A stretch of DNA of 64,000 nucleotides from Pseudaminobacter salicylatoxidans (GCF_003148475.1 NZ_QGGG01000003.1:248001-312000); one strand, 5' to 3'; numbered from the stretch's first letter, positions 54,528 through 63,584 are shown. Notes: generated by a model not told the origin, from the letters alone. Numbers and translations are program-made.

Positions 54528-55115
54528 TTAAAGCCAGTCGAGACGACCGCCGCGCAGGCGCAGCACGCGATCCTGCGGGATTTCCAGCGCAGCGGCATCT
54601 GTCGCCGGCATGGCCTCCACCAGCCGGAAGGCGACGCGCAGGATTCCGCCATGCGTGACGCAGACGGTGGGCCGCTCAAGCTCATCGAACCAGGGCCGGA
54701 CACGCGCGAGCAGCATCTCGTAGCTCTCGCCCTCGTCGCCGGGTGGCACGAAATCCCATTTGTCCCGCGCGCGGGCTGCCGTGGATCCGGGCGCACTGGC
54801 CTCCACTTCCGCCAGCGTAAAGCCCTGCCAGTCGCCGAAATGCACCTCCACCAACCGCGCGTCGGTGCGGTAGCCCTGCGCCGGCAAGCCCATGGCAACG
54901 CGCACGCGCTCCATGGTTTCGCGCGTGCGCCGGAGCGGGCTGGCGACGAAGTCGAATTCAGCCGGCCTGTCGATCAGTTCGGCCAGACGCCTGCCGTTTC
55001 GGTCGGCCTGGCTTCGGCCGCGCGCGGTTATGTCGGTGTCGGCCTGCCCCTGCAGCCGCTGCTCGGCATTCCACGCCGTCTGCCCGTGACGAATGAAATA
55101 GACAAGCGGATACAT
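54528..55115 (-). CDS. Histidine phosphatase family protein (phosphoglycerate mutase-like)
   Basis: This 195-residue protein has the RHG motif IRHGQTAWNAEQRLQGQ at the N-terminus with the phosphorylated His, ASPLRRTRETM carrying the second Arg, EVHFGDWQG, and the second catalytic His in VTHGGILRV. Members include phosphoglycerate mutases, alpha-ribazole phosphatases (CobC) and sugar phosphatases. A CobC role in B12 synthesis would suit the nearby bluB but cannot be shown by sequence alone. It follows fabI on the same strand with a 40-bp gap. Confidence 0.92.
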   Translation of the reverse strand: MYPLVYFIRHGQTAWNAEQRLQGQADTDITARGRSQADRNGRRLAELIDRPAEFDFVASPLRRTRETMERVRVAMGLPAQGYRTDARLVEVHFGDWQGFTLAEVEASAPGSTAARARDKWDFVPPGDEGESYEMLLARVRPWFDELERPTVCVTHGGILRVAFRLVEAMPATDAAALEIPQDRVLRLRGGRLDWL

Positions 55116-55155
55116 GGCGCGAGCGCGCCTCCCGGAAGCTCGGCAGGACCGCGGA

Positions 55156-55980
55156 TCAGTCCTTGACGGTGGAAATGTCGGGCGCGTCCACGGCCTTCAT
55201 GCCGACGACGTGATAGCCCGAATCGACGTGATGCACCTCGCCGGTGACGCCGCGCGACAGATCGGACAGGAAGTACAGGCCGGAATCGCCCACTTCCTCC
55301 GGTGTCACGGTGCGCTTCAGCGGGGCGTTGTACTCGTTCCACTTCAGGATGTAGCGGAAGTCGCCGATGCCCGAAGCCGCAAGCGTCTTGATGGGACCGG
55401 CCGAGATCGCGTTGACGCGGATGCCCTTGCCACCAAGATCGACGGCCAGATAGCGCACGCTGGCTTCAAGCGCTGCCTTGGCGACACCCATGACGTTGTA
55501 GTGCGGCATCACCTTCTCGGCGCCGTAATAGGTCAGCGTCAGCAGCGAGCCGCCATCGGTCATCAGCGCTTCGGCACGCTTGGCGATGGTCGTGAAGGAA
55601 TAGACCGAAATGTCCATCGTGCGCAGGAAATTGTCGCGCGTCGTCTCGACATAGCGGCCATCCAGCTCCTCCTTGTCGGAGAAGGCGATGGCGTGGACGA
55701 CGAAGTCGAGCTTGCCCCACTTCTTGGCAACGCCGTCGAACACGGCATCCAGGCTTTCGGCATCGGTCACATCGCAGTGGCCGGCAATATGGGCGCGCTC
55801 ACCCAGCTCGGCCACCAGCGGCTCGACGCGCTTGCGAAAAGCGTCGCCCTGATAGGTCAGGGCAATCTCCGCACCCTGATCGGCGCAGGCCTTGGCAATT
55901 CCCCAGGCGATCGACCGGTTGTTGGCCACGCCGAGGATAAGGCCGCGTTTTCCGGCCATGAGGCCCTGTCCAACCGTCAT
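55156..55980 (-). CDS. fabI: Enoyl-[acyl-carrier-protein] reductase (NADH), FabI
   Basis: FabI completes each cycle of fatty acid elongation by reducing enoyl-ACP. The 274-residue short-chain dehydrogenase fold protein has the cofactor-binding LILGVANNRSIAWGIAKA, the Tyr-x6-Lys active site in YNVMGVAKAALEASVRYLAVD, the preceding YYGAEKVMPHYN and the SAGPIKTLAASGI loop. These are typical of the triclosan-sensitive FabI class. The ATG at 55980 has GGAGA 9 nt upstream. It lies between the DnaJ-like gene and the phosphatase, all leftward. Confidence 0.96.
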   Translation of the reverse strand: MTVGQGLMAGKRGLILGVANNRSIAWGIAKACADQGAEIALTYQGDAFRKRVEPLVAELGERAHIAGHCDVTDAESLDAVFDGVAKKWGKLDFVVHAIAFSDKEELDGRYVETTRDNFLRTMDISVYSFTTIAKRAEALMTDGGSLLTLTYYGAEKVMPHYNVMGVAKAALEASVRYLAVDLGGKGIRVNAISAGPIKTLAASGIGDFRYILKWNEYNAPLKRTVTPEEVGDSGLYFLSDLSRGVTGEVHHVDSGYHVVGMKAVDAPDISTVKD

Positions 55981-56091
55981 GTGGTCGTTCTCCGCATTCT
56001 CTTCATACAGGAAATGCCCCTATCGCACAGGCACAGGATGCCTTCAAGCTTCCTGCGCAGCGAAACAAACCGATTGAAGTCGGCCAAACGG

Positions 56092-57021
56092 TCAGTTGGC
56101 CGACTTTTTCATCAGCGCCTCCAGTTCGGCACGGTCGGTTTCGGGCAGCATGACACGGATATGGACATAGAGATCGGCATGGCCGCCGCCCTTCTGCGTG
56201 AGGCCGCGTCCCTTCAGGCGCAGCACCTTGTCGGAGCTGGACCACGCCGGAACATTGACCGCCAGCCTGCCCGTGGGCGTTTCCACCGCCACCTTGGCGC
56301 CCAGCACCGCATCCTGCAGCGAGACCGGCAGATCGACATGCAGGTCGCGCCCCTCGACGCGGTAGCGCCCGTGCTTGCGGAAATGGATCTTCACCAGCGC
56401 GTCGCCCGGACCGCCGAAACCGGCCTCGCCCTGCCCTTTCAGGCGGATGGTCTGGCCGTCCTCGACATAATGCGGCAGCTTCACCGCCAGCTTGCGCCCG
56501 TCGGGGAAAATGGCCGTCACCTTGTCGGCGGCTGCGACTTCCTCGATGGTGACGTCGAGCGTGGCGTTGAGGTCGGCCCCCTTCGGCGCACGCCGGGCGC
56601 TGCCGCCCGCACCCGTGCCAGCCTGGCGAAAGGCCTGGCCGAAAAGTTCGCTGAAAATATCGCTGTCGCTGCCGAACGACTCGCCGCCCATCCCGCTGGT
56701 GCGGAACTCGAAATGCTCGCCGCCCTGCCCCCGCGCCTGCCTGCGGAAGCCGGCGAACGGGTCGCCGCCCGGCTGGCCCTCGAAGCCATGGAATTTCGGC
56801 TTGCCCTCGGCATCGATCTCGCCGCGGTCATAGGCGGCGCGGCTCTTTTCATCGCCGAGTATCTCATAAGCCTGATTGGCGGCCGCGAACCGGTCCTTCG
56901 CCTTGGGATCATTCGGGTTCTGGTCCGGATGATGCTTCTTGGCGAGTTTGCGATACGCCGATTTTATCTCCTTGGCCGAAGCGTTCTTGGCAACGCCCAG
57001 CACTTCATAGGGATCACGCAT
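56092..57021 (-). CDS. DnaJ C-terminal domain protein (CbpA-like)
   Basis: This is a Hsp40 co-chaperone of 309 residues without the zinc-finger region, like CbpA. The J-domain has [32 protein letters not shown] in pattern, including the essential HPD. A Gly/Phe-rich linker with many short repeats ([20 protein letters not shown]) follows, and the C-terminal half is the DnaJ substrate-binding barrel ([19 protein letters not shown]). It would stimulate DnaK and may bind DNA as CbpA does. It is 111 nt upstream of fabI on the same strand. Confidence 0.93.
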   Translation of the reverse strand: MRDPYEVLGVAKNASAKEIKSAYRKLAKKHHPDQNPNDPKAKDRFAAANQAYEILGDEKSRAAYDRGEIDAEGKPKFHGFEGQPGGDPFAGFRRQARGQGGEHFEFRTSGMGGESFGSDSDIFSELFGQAFRQAGTGAGGSARRAPKGADLNATLDVTIEEVAAADKVTAIFPDGRKLAVKLPHYVEDGQTIRLKGQGEAGFGGPGDALVKIHFRKHGRYRVEGRDLHVDLPVSLQDAVLGAKVAVETPTGRLAVNVPAWSSSDKVLRLKGRGLTQKGGGHADLYVHIRVMLPETDRAELEALMKKSAN

Positions 57022-57142
57022 ACCTTCTGCCTGCTGGAAATTCGGAAATTACAATCTGTCGAACCCTATATGCTCCTCGGTAGGAAGAAATTCCAGAGCA
57101 GGGGACGATATGAGCCCGGCGCAATGCGCGCGGCAGGCGAAA

Positions 57143-57640
57143 TCACGTGGCGGGCTGGAAATCCAGCATGCGCCACAGGCCCGCGCCTGCCTTGCAGACC
57201 TCGCCATGATAGAGGCCGACGCCATCATAGCTCTCGCGCGAGGTGGTGAACTTGCGGCACAAGGCGCCGTTGTCGCGGCTTTCGATGACATTGCTGATTG
57301 CGCCGCGCGAACCGGTATCGGCATTGGCCCAGGCCAGCGGAGCGCCCGCCAGTCCCTCAAGGTCGGCCGAGGTGACGGCGTTGCGTATGGTGGCCTCGTC
57401 GGACGCGCGCTCCGGATCGGTCGTCGTCTGCGATGCGGACGCGACGGAGCCGGTGAGCAGCGAACGATCCACCTCGGCCTTTTCCAGGCTGAACCCGCCC
57501 ATGCCGCAGCCTGACAGCAGGACGGGAAAACACAGCACCAGCGCCAGCCTCGGGCGATTCGATCGGAAAAGACACGACAAACCGTCGCTGCAAGCTTGCG
57601 CAACGCGCGACAATGGGCAATCTCCAGTCAACAACTTCAA
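57143..57640 (-). CDS. RT0821/Lpp0805-family surface lipoprotein (17-kDa antigen-like)
   Basis: The 165-residue protein has a hydrophobic segment ([11 protein letters not shown]) ending in the lipobox LLSGC, then a mature domain with [45 protein letters not shown] and RMLDFQP at the end, which matches the RT0821/Lpp0805-type surface antigen domain. It is probably anchored in the outer membrane. The ATG at 57640 gives an unusually long N-terminal stretch before the signal; a TTG at 57580 would give a more normal signal length. The pdxH start is only 14 nt away in the other direction. Confidence 0.83.
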   Translation of the reverse strand: MKLLTGDCPLSRVAQACSDGLSCLFRSNRPRLALVLCFPVLLSGCGMGGFSLEKAEVDRSLLTGSVASASQTTTDPERASDEATIRNAVTSADLEGLAGAPLAWANADTGSRGAISNVIESRDNGALCRKFTTSRESYDGVGLYHGEVCKAGAGLWRMLDFQPAT

Positions 57641-57654
57641 TTCGAGCGGAAATT

Positions 57655-58272
57655 ATGGCCGAGACAGCATTAACAAGCGGTGACTTCTCCGAAAGCATGG
57701 AGCCGTTTCGTCTTTTTGCGGCATGGCTCGACGAGGCCGGCAGGAGCGAGCCGAACGACGCCAATGCGGTGGCGCTGGCCACGGTGGACAGCGACGGCCT
57801 GCCCGACGTGCGCATGGTGCTGCTGAAAGGCTTCGACGAAAAGGGCTTCGTCTTCTACACCAATTTCGAAAGCGCCAAGGGCAGCGAAATCCTCGCCACG
57901 ATGAAGGCTGCGATGTGTTTCCACTGGAAGTCGCTGCGGCGGCAGGTGCGCATTCGCGGCGCCGTCGAAATCGTCAGCGACGAGGAGGCGGACGCCTATT
58001 TCGAGTCACGCCCGCGCGGCAGCCGAATCGGCGCCTGGGCGTCGAAACAGTCGCGCCCGCTGGAAAGCCGCTTCGCGCTGGAAAAGTCGGTCGCCGAATA
58101 CACCGCGCGCTACGCCATGGGCCACATACCGCGCCCCGGCTACTGGTCGGGTTTCCGCATCATCCCGCGGACGATCGAGTTCTGGCACGATCGTCCCTTC
58201 CGCCTGCACGACCGCATCGTGTTCAGCCGCGCGGCGGATGGCGGCTGGGACAAGGACCGGCTGTACCCGTGA
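57655..58272 (+). CDS. pdxH: Pyridoxamine 5'-phosphate oxidase
   Basis: PdxH oxidises pyridoxine or pyridoxamine phosphate to PLP using FMN. The 205-residue protein has the N-terminal substrate region [28 protein letters not shown] in pattern, [39 protein letters not shown] with FMN contacts, [11 protein letters not shown], and the signature [15 protein letters not shown] near the end. The ATG at 57655 is used; a frame opening at 57613 adds only poor sequence. It is divergent from the surface lipoprotein gene. Confidence 0.95.
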   Translation: MAETALTSGDFSESMEPFRLFAAWLDEAGRSEPNDANAVALATVDSDGLPDVRMVLLKGFDEKGFVFYTNFESAKGSEILATMKAAMCFHWKSLRRQVRIRGAVEIVSDEEADAYFESRPRGSRIGAWASKQSRPLESRFALEKSVAEYTARYAMGHIPRPGYWSGFRIIPRTIEFWHDRPFRLHDRIVFSRAADGGWDKDRLYP

Positions 58273-58450
58273 GGGCAGCCGGATTTCCGGGAATCTGCGA
58301 CACTCCATACCGGTAACGCAGGCAGGCCGGCACGCGTGCCTTCGATGGAACCCTTTGTCATTACAAGAATTTAATCTTTTCATTCAGTTGAGGTTCATCC
58401 TCCGACTGCAACATTGCCTCACACGGGCTTGGAAACAGAATGAGGAACCG

Positions 58451-58897
58451 ATGAAAAAGATATTGTCGACCATTTGCGCGGCCGCCATGACCATCACGGC
58501 CGTCGCCGCCACGATGGCGCCCGCCAATGCCGCACCAGTGCTGTTCCCGAAACTCGAAGCCGGAAGGACTGACGTGCAGCAGGTGCGCGACCGCAGGGGC
58601 TTCCAGCGCCGCGGCAACCATTATTATTACAACGGCCATCGCGGCTATCGTCACCACCGTCCGGGCTGGAGACGTCACAATGGCTGGTGGTTCCCGCCGG
58701 CGGCCTTCATCACCGGCGCCATCATCGGCGGGGCGATCGCCAACCAGCCACGCCCGGTATATCGTCCGGCATACCGGCTGTCGAACGCGCATGTGCGCTG
58801 GTGCCACGACCGCTACCGCTCTTACCGCGTTTCGGACAATACGTTCCAGCCTAACAGGGGGCCTCGCCAGCAGTGCGTCTCGCCCTATATGCGCTGA
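58451..58897 (+). CDS. BA14K family protein
   Basis: The 148-residue exported protein starts with a signal peptide (MKKILSTICAAAMTITAVAA, cleaved near ANA). A His/Tyr/Arg/Gly-rich stretch follows (HYYYNGHRGYRHHRPGW), then a hydrophobic glycine-rich segment (FITGAIIGGAIANQ), and the C-terminal BA14K domain with HVRWCHDRYRSYRVSDNTF and the second cysteine in RQQCVSPY. BA14K is a Brucella immunoreactive, lectin-like protein; many copies occur in rhizobia. The start has GAGGAA 4 nt upstream. Confidence 0.92.
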   Translation: MKKILSTICAAAMTITAVAATMAPANAAPVLFPKLEAGRTDVQQVRDRRGFQRRGNHYYYNGHRGYRHHRPGWRRHNGWWFPPAAFITGAIIGGAIANQPRPVYRPAYRLSNAHVRWCHDRYRSYRVSDNTFQPNRGPRQQCVSPYMR

Positions 58898-58929
58898 TAC
58901 AGGCACATGCCGACCGTTTCAGGCTCTTG

Positions 58930-58960
58930 CGACCCCGTTTCGGCGGGGTCGTGTCGTTTT
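58930..58960 (+). terminator. Terminator after the BA14K gene
   Basis: GACCCCG and CGGGGTC (58931-58950) form a 7-bp stem with a 6-nt loop, followed by GTGTCGTTTT. It lies between the convergent BA14K and enoyl-CoA hydratase genes. Confidence 0.75.
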
Positions 58961-58967
58961 CGGCAGG

Positions 58968-59729
58968 TTATTTCTTGCGGTTCGTGAAGGCGGTCAGGGC
59001 CGCCCTGGCTTCGTCCGATTTCAGCCGCCGGCGGAAAATTTCGTTCTCCTGACTTACCCGCTCCGCCACCGCCTCGCGTGGCGCGCGCAGCAGATCGCGG
59101 GTGGCCTTGAGTGCTCCGCGCGGCTTGGCCGCAACGGCATCCGCCGCCGCGAGTACTGCCGCTTCCAGCGCATCTTCGGGCACGACATCGTAGATCATGC
59201 CGGCCGCCCTGGCCTTCTCGGCCGTAAGCCCCTCGCCGAGACCAAGCATGGCAAAGGCCTGCTGGCGCCCGAGGACCATCGGCAAGAGCAGGCTGGACGC
59301 CGCCTCCGGCACCAGCCCGAGATCGACGAAGGGCGTGCGGAACACCGTGCGCGGCGTTGCGAAGGTGAGATCGCAATGGAGATTGAGCGTCGTGCCGATG
59401 CCGACCGCGATACCGTCCACCCCCGAAAGCATCGGCTTTTCGCATCGCACCAGGGTGAGCAGGAAATCCCACACTTCGGGACTGCCTTCCCCGCCCGTCG
59501 CCACGGCCATGAAATCGGTGAGGTCGTTGCCGGCCGAAAACGCGCCCGGCACGCCAAAGAAGACATGGGCCGCGATCTGCGGATCGGCGTCACCCGACTG
59601 CAAGGCCGCGGCTATCGCCGCATACATGGCGCTGGTGAGCGCATTTTTCTTTTCGGGCCGGTTCATGCGGATGACCTGCACCGCACCGCGCCGCTCGACC
59701 AGGATCTGGCCGTCAGCCAAGGTTCCCAT
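58968..59729 (-). CDS. Enoyl-CoA hydratase/isomerase (crotonase) family protein
   Basis: The 253-residue protein has the crotonase fold: VIRMNRPEKKNALTSAMYAAI at the N-terminus, the first oxyanion loop GAFSAGNDLTDF, the second in GVDGIAVGIGTTLNLHCD, and LGLVPEAASSLLLPMVLGRQQA with a likely catalytic Glu. One Glu rather than two is near the site, as in enoyl-CoA isomerases and some hydratases. The exact reaction is unclear. It lies 38 nt downstream of the acyl-CoA dehydrogenase stop on the same strand, and the pair would act in one beta-oxidation-type route. Confidence 0.92.
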   Translation of the reverse strand: MGTLADGQILVERRGAVQVIRMNRPEKKNALTSAMYAAIAAALQSGDADPQIAAHVFFGVPGAFSAGNDLTDFMAVATGGEGSPEVWDFLLTLVRCEKPMLSGVDGIAVGIGTTLNLHCDLTFATPRTVFRTPFVDLGLVPEAASSLLLPMVLGRQQAFAMLGLGEGLTAEKARAAGMIYDVVPEDALEAAVLAAADAVAAKPRGALKATRDLLRAPREAVAERVSQENEIFRRRLKSDEARAALTAFTNRKK

Positions 59730-59767
59730 AATTCTTCCCCCTTCGAATATTCCGGCCCGGACCGGGC

Positions 59768-61543
59768 TCAGTCAGAGATCAGCGCCTTGCCGGCAACTCC
59801 CACGCTTGCGGCGCCTTCAACGATGCTCTCCCTCAGCGGTCGCGTCTCGCCGAGAAGATTTTCAGCAAAGAAACGGCACAGCGCCTGCCGCTCCTCGTCC
59901 CCATCGGCAAGCGCCGCGCGCGCCAGATAGGCGCCGCCCGCAGCCAGCGCGAACAGCCTGAGATAGGGTGTGGCACCGGCCAGCGCCTCGTCCATTCGGC
60001 CGTTTGCCAACAATTTCTGCAGATGGCGGGTGGCATTCGAGAAATCATCCAGCGCGTCGTCCAGCGCGTTGGCGCTGCGTCCGAATCCCGGCAGGTTGGA
60101 GGAGCGCACATCGCTCACGATCCCGCCGAGTTCGGCAATGTAACCGCCGATGTGCTCGCCGCCGTCCAGCGGCAGCTTGCGTGTCAACAGGTCGATTGCC
60201 TGGATGCCGTTGGTGCCCTCGTAGATCGGTGCGATGCGCGCGTCGCGCAGCAATGCCGCTGCACCCGTTTCCTCGATGAAGCCCATGCCGCCATGAACCT
60301 GCACGCCGAGCGAGGCGACATCGACGCCCACATCGGTGGAAAACGCCTTGGCGACGGGGGTGAGCAGGTTCACCCGCTCCTGCCAGTATTGCGCGCGCTC
60401 GCCGCCGGCGCGGGCGCGGTCGGCGGCATGTGCGCAGGAGTAGCAGATGGCGCGCGCGGCCTGCGTCAGCGTCTTCATGGACAGCAGAGTGCGCTGCACA
60501 TCCGGATGATGGACGATGGGCGCCATACCCTCGCCGGAATAGCTCGCCGCCTTGCCCTGCCGGCGCTCATTGGCATAGGCCAGCGCCTTCTGGAATGCGG
60601 CCTCCGCCACTGCCACACCCTGGATGCCGACCGCAAGGCGGGCATTGTTCATCATGGTGAACATGCAGGCGAGCCCCCGGTTTTCCTCGCCGATCAGCCA
60701 GCCCACCGCGCCCGGTTCGCGGCCTTCCGCAAAACCGTCGCCAAAGATCATGGTGCAGGTGGGCGAGGCGTGGATGCCCAGCTTGTGCTCGAGCCCCGAA
60801 CAGAACAGATCGTTGCGCGCGCCCAGCGAACCGTCTTCGTTGACGAGGAATTTCGGGACCAGGAACAGCGAGATGCCGCGCGTGCCGGCGGGCGCGTCGG
60901 GCAGGCGCGCAAGCACCAGATGCACGATATTGTCGGTGAAATCGTGCTCGCCATAGGTGATGAAGATTTTCTGGCCGAAAATGCGATAAGTGCCGTCTCC
61001 GGCGCGCTCGGCACGGGCGCGCAACGCGTTGAGGTCCGAACCGGCCTGCGGCTCGGTCAGGTTCATCGTGCCCATCCATTCGCCGGAGACGAGCTTTTCC
61101 AGATAGGTGTGCTTCAGCGCCTCCGAGGCATGTTTTTCCACCGCCTCGACCGCGCCCATGGTCAACATGGGGCCAAGGCCGAAGGCGATCGACGCGGAAT
61201 TCCACATCTCCAGCACGGCCACGCCCAGCATTGCCGGCAGGCCCTGCCCGCCGAATTCCTCCGGCGCCTGCAGCGCGTTCCAGCCGCCCTCGCGCCAGCG
61301 CGCGTAAAGCTCCTTCCAGCCCGGCGGCGTGGTGACGGCGGCATCCTTCAGCACCGCGCCATGCCGGTCGCCGATCTCGCGCAATGGCGTCACTTCCTCG
61401 GTCGCGAAGCGCCCGGCTTCCTGCAGGATCGCATCGGCCAGGTCCTCGCCCAGATCGCCGAACGCTCCTTCCTCGATGGCCGCCTTCAGCCCGGCCACAT
61501 GCTTCAGCGTGAAGGAAATCTCCTCAACGGGTGCGCGATACAT
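59768..61543 (-). CDS. Acyl-CoA dehydrogenase, long form with C-terminal domain (DmdC-like)
   Basis: This FAD enzyme oxidises an acyl-CoA to the enoyl-CoA. At 591 residues it is longer than classical acyl-CoA dehydrogenases and has the extra C-terminal domain of the FadE5/DmdC group. Motifs: MNLTEPQAGSDLNALRARA, GQKIFITYGEHD, the nucleotide region VQVHGGMGFIEETGAAALLRDARIAPIYEGTNGIQAIDL (catalytic Glu in IYEGTNG). Substrate may be a fatty acyl-CoA or methylthiopropanoyl-CoA. The ATG at 61543 has AGGAGG 9 nt upstream. A TTTGACGTAAACGTCAAA palindrome is 76 bp upstream. Confidence 0.92.
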   Translation of the reverse strand: MYRAPVEEISFTLKHVAGLKAAIEEGAFGDLGEDLADAILQEAGRFATEEVTPLREIGDRHGAVLKDAAVTTPPGWKELYARWREGGWNALQAPEEFGGQGLPAMLGVAVLEMWNSASIAFGLGPMLTMGAVEAVEKHASEALKHTYLEKLVSGEWMGTMNLTEPQAGSDLNALRARAERAGDGTYRIFGQKIFITYGEHDFTDNIVHLVLARLPDAPAGTRGISLFLVPKFLVNEDGSLGARNDLFCSGLEHKLGIHASPTCTMIFGDGFAEGREPGAVGWLIGEENRGLACMFTMMNNARLAVGIQGVAVAEAAFQKALAYANERRQGKAASYSGEGMAPIVHHPDVQRTLLSMKTLTQAARAICYSCAHAADRARAGGERAQYWQERVNLLTPVAKAFSTDVGVDVASLGVQVHGGMGFIEETGAAALLRDARIAPIYEGTNGIQAIDLLTRKLPLDGGEHIGGYIAELGGIVSDVRSSNLPGFGRSANALDDALDDFSNATRHLQKLLANGRMDEALAGATPYLRLFALAAGGAYLARAALADGDEERQALCRFFAENLLGETRPLRESIVEGAASVGVAGKALISD

Positions 61544-61618
61544 GCGGCCGATCCTCCTGGACAAGATATGAACGTGCTTTGCACACTATGCGGAAAGGAT
61601 GGCCTCGCGCTACTTTCT

Positions 61619-61636
61619 TTTGACGTAAACGTCAAA
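61619..61636. promoter_or_regulatory. 18-bp palindrome TTTGACGTAAACGTCAAA, probable MerR-type (LiuR-like) operator
   Basis: The site is a perfect 8+8 inverted repeat with AA at its centre, 76 bp upstream of the acyl-CoA dehydrogenase start in the divergent region shared with the GH25 gene. From what is known of the LiuR regulator (MerR family, branched-chain amino acid and fatty acid catabolism in proteobacteria), its sites have this TTGACGT-ACGTCAA form, which fits the regulated gene. No regulator gene is in the window. Confidence 0.6.
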
Positions 61637-61807
61637 TTTGCACGCGTCCGCCCCGTGACTTTTCGACTGCGCGTGGAAGAGGTTCGGCAAGTCCTTTGCC
61701 GGCCGTGCGGCAATCACGCTTTCGGCCTTTCCGGCGGATGCCACAATTTAAGCACTTCCTTAATCATAAGAGAGCAGGGTTACTGCTGAGTTTGTGGGAC
61801 TTCCGAT

Positions 61808-63151
61808 TTGAATCAAACTTGCCGACGTCATAGCCGTCGTGCGCTCATCGCGCTTGGCGCACTATTGGCGCTGAATACAATGCCGGCCGGCGCGTCCGAT
61901 TTTTCACAGCCGTGGAAAAAGCAGGACCGCGCGCTGGTGATAGACGCCTACGAATACAATCCGATCGACTGGGACAAGCTTACCACCGACAAGACCATTG
62001 TCGGCTTCATCAACAAAGCCTCCGATGGGCTGGCTCCGCCCTATTCGTGCAGCGGCAACGAAACCGAAATACGGCTGTGCAAGGCACTGTGGAAGCGCCA
62101 TGCGGTGGCGCGCGAACTCTACCAGACCCGCCGCGCCATGGCGAAGACGCTCGGACTGAAATGGGGCGCCTACCACCTTGCCCGCCCCGGCAATCCGATC
62201 GACCAGGCCAATAATTTCATCGATTTCGCCGACCCCGCCCCCGACGACCTGATCGCCCTCGACATCGAGGACAATGATCCGGAAAAGTGGATGTCGCTGG
62301 AGGACGCGGAGGAATTCGTGCGCCATATCCAGCGCCGCACGGGCCGCTATCCCATCCTCTACACCAATGGCAGCACGGCCCAGCACATCGCCGACAACCG
62401 CGACAAATACCCGCTGCTTTCACGCCTGCCGCTCTGGTATGCGCGTTACAAGCCGGAAATCGACATGCATTTTCCCAAGGGCAACTGGGAAACCTATGCG
62501 CTCTGGCAGTTCGTCGCGCAGGCCAATTGCAATGCCAGAAGCTGCCCATACCGGGTGCCGGGAACGCCGATCGACATCGACGTGAATGTCGCCGCGATGA
62601 ATGCCGACGAATTGCGCAAGGCATGGCCCTTCGGCAACCTGCTGGAAGAGCCCGAACCGCTGATCGCCAATGTGCCCTTGCCGACCAGTCGCGAAACCGC
62701 ACTTGCCCTGAACGAGCAGGAAGCCACCAGCAACGACACGCCGACGCTGGCCTATGCGCCGGCGCCGCAGACCGGGCCGCTGGCGGCGCTGGAAAGCGCC
62801 CTCATCAACGGCAAGCACGCGCCATTGCCCCCGCCGCAGCCGGTCGCGACCACCACGAGCGTCGCGCTGGCGAAGGTCATCGAGCCGGGCGACGCCGCCA
62901 CGCCTGTCAAGCTGGCGGAGCCGGTCGAAATCGCCGAGGCGAGTGCCGTCATCGAGCCTGCGGTGATCAAATCGGCCGGGCCGGTGGTGGTGGCAGATGC
63001 CGTGTCGGTTTCATCCAGCGGGAATGGCGTGCTCGGCCGCATCGGCAGCTATCTGGCCTCGCTGCGGCAGGCCGTTGCGAACTGGGCCTTCGGTGGCGCC
63101 GAAGCTTCCGAAAACGACGCGACGCTTCCGGGCAAGACCGAATTGCCCTGA
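61808..63151 (+). CDS. Exported glycoside hydrolase family 25 (lysozyme-like) protein with long low-complexity tail
   Basis: The 447-residue protein has a signal peptide (ALIALGALLALNTMPAGA), then a GH25 domain to about residue 265: VIDAYEYNPIDWDKL, GFINKASDGL, GLKWGAYHLARPGNP, the acidic pair in ALDIEDND (D152, E154), YTNGS and ALWQFV. GH25 enzymes cleave the MurNAc-GlcNAc bond of peptidoglycan. The last 180 residues are rich in Ala, Val, Pro and Glu without known domains. The start is a TTG at 61808; no upstream ATG is in frame. It would act in the periplasm. Confidence 0.87.
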   Translation: MNQTCRRHSRRALIALGALLALNTMPAGASDFSQPWKKQDRALVIDAYEYNPIDWDKLTTDKTIVGFINKASDGLAPPYSCSGNETEIRLCKALWKRHAVARELYQTRRAMAKTLGLKWGAYHLARPGNPIDQANNFIDFADPAPDDLIALDIEDNDPEKWMSLEDAEEFVRHIQRRTGRYPILYTNGSTAQHIADNRDKYPLLSRLPLWYARYKPEIDMHFPKGNWETYALWQFVAQANCNARSCPYRVPGTPIDIDVNVAAMNADELRKAWPFGNLLEEPEPLIANVPLPTSRETALALNEQEATSNDTPTLAYAPAPQTGPLAALESALINGKHAPLPPPQPVATTTSVALAKVIEPGDAATPVKLAEPVEIAEASAVIEPAVIKSAGPVVVADAVSVSSSGNGVLGRIGSYLASLRQAVANWAFGGAEASENDATLPGKTELP

Positions 63152-63169
63152 GCGGGCGCGACCCTGTCC

Positions 63170-63218
63170 GAGCATGGTCTTTTCCGAAAACCGGTTTCCA
63201 CTTTTCGGGATCAGGCTC
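63170..63218. repeat. Hairpin of the CGAAAACCG-N8-TTTTCG family, copy 3
   Basis: CCGAAAA (63184-63190) pairs with TTTTCGG (63202-63208), and an outer GAGC/GCTC pair (63170-63173, 63215-63218) extends it. The core matches copies 1 and 2. It lies 19 nt after the GH25 stop, between two convergent genes. Confidence 0.8.
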
Positions 63219-63227
63219 TACGGTCCT

Positions 63228-63584
63228 TCAGGCTTCGGGCAGAAGCTCCCTTAGCTTTTCGGAAGGCCGCGCCAATATCGCCCCCTTTTCCGTAACGACG
63301 ATGGGCCGCTCGATCAGGATCGGATGCGCGAGCATGAAGTCGATCAACTCGTCATCGCTCCATTTCGGATCGTCCAGGCCAAGCTCGTCATAGGGCGTGC
63401 CACGACGGCGCAGCAGATCGCGCGGCTTCATGTCCATCAGGCCGAGGAGTTCCACCAGCCGCGCACGCGAAGGCGGCGTTTTCAGATATTCGACGATTTC
63501 CGGCTCCTCGCTGGAAGCGCGAATCATGGCCAGCACGTTGCGCGAGGTTCCGCAGTTCGGATTGTGATAGATCGTGATCGTCAT
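63228..63584 (-). CDS. arsC: Arsenate reductase (ArsC, glutaredoxin-dependent type) family protein
   Basis: The 118-residue protein matches glutaredoxin-coupled ArsC: the active-site Cys is in [35 protein letters not shown] follows, and the anion-binding Arg lies in [11 protein letters not shown]. No other ars genes are present, so it may serve general redox or detoxification rather than an arsenic operon. The ATG at 63584 overlaps the purD stop by four bases (ATGA), so it is translationally coupled to purD. Confidence 0.9.
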   Translation of the reverse strand: MTITIYHNPNCGTSRNVLAMIRASSEEPEIVEYLKTPPSRARLVELLGLMDMKPRDLLRRRGTPYDELGLDDPKWSDDELIDFMLAHPILIERPIVVTEKGAILARPSEKLRELLPEA

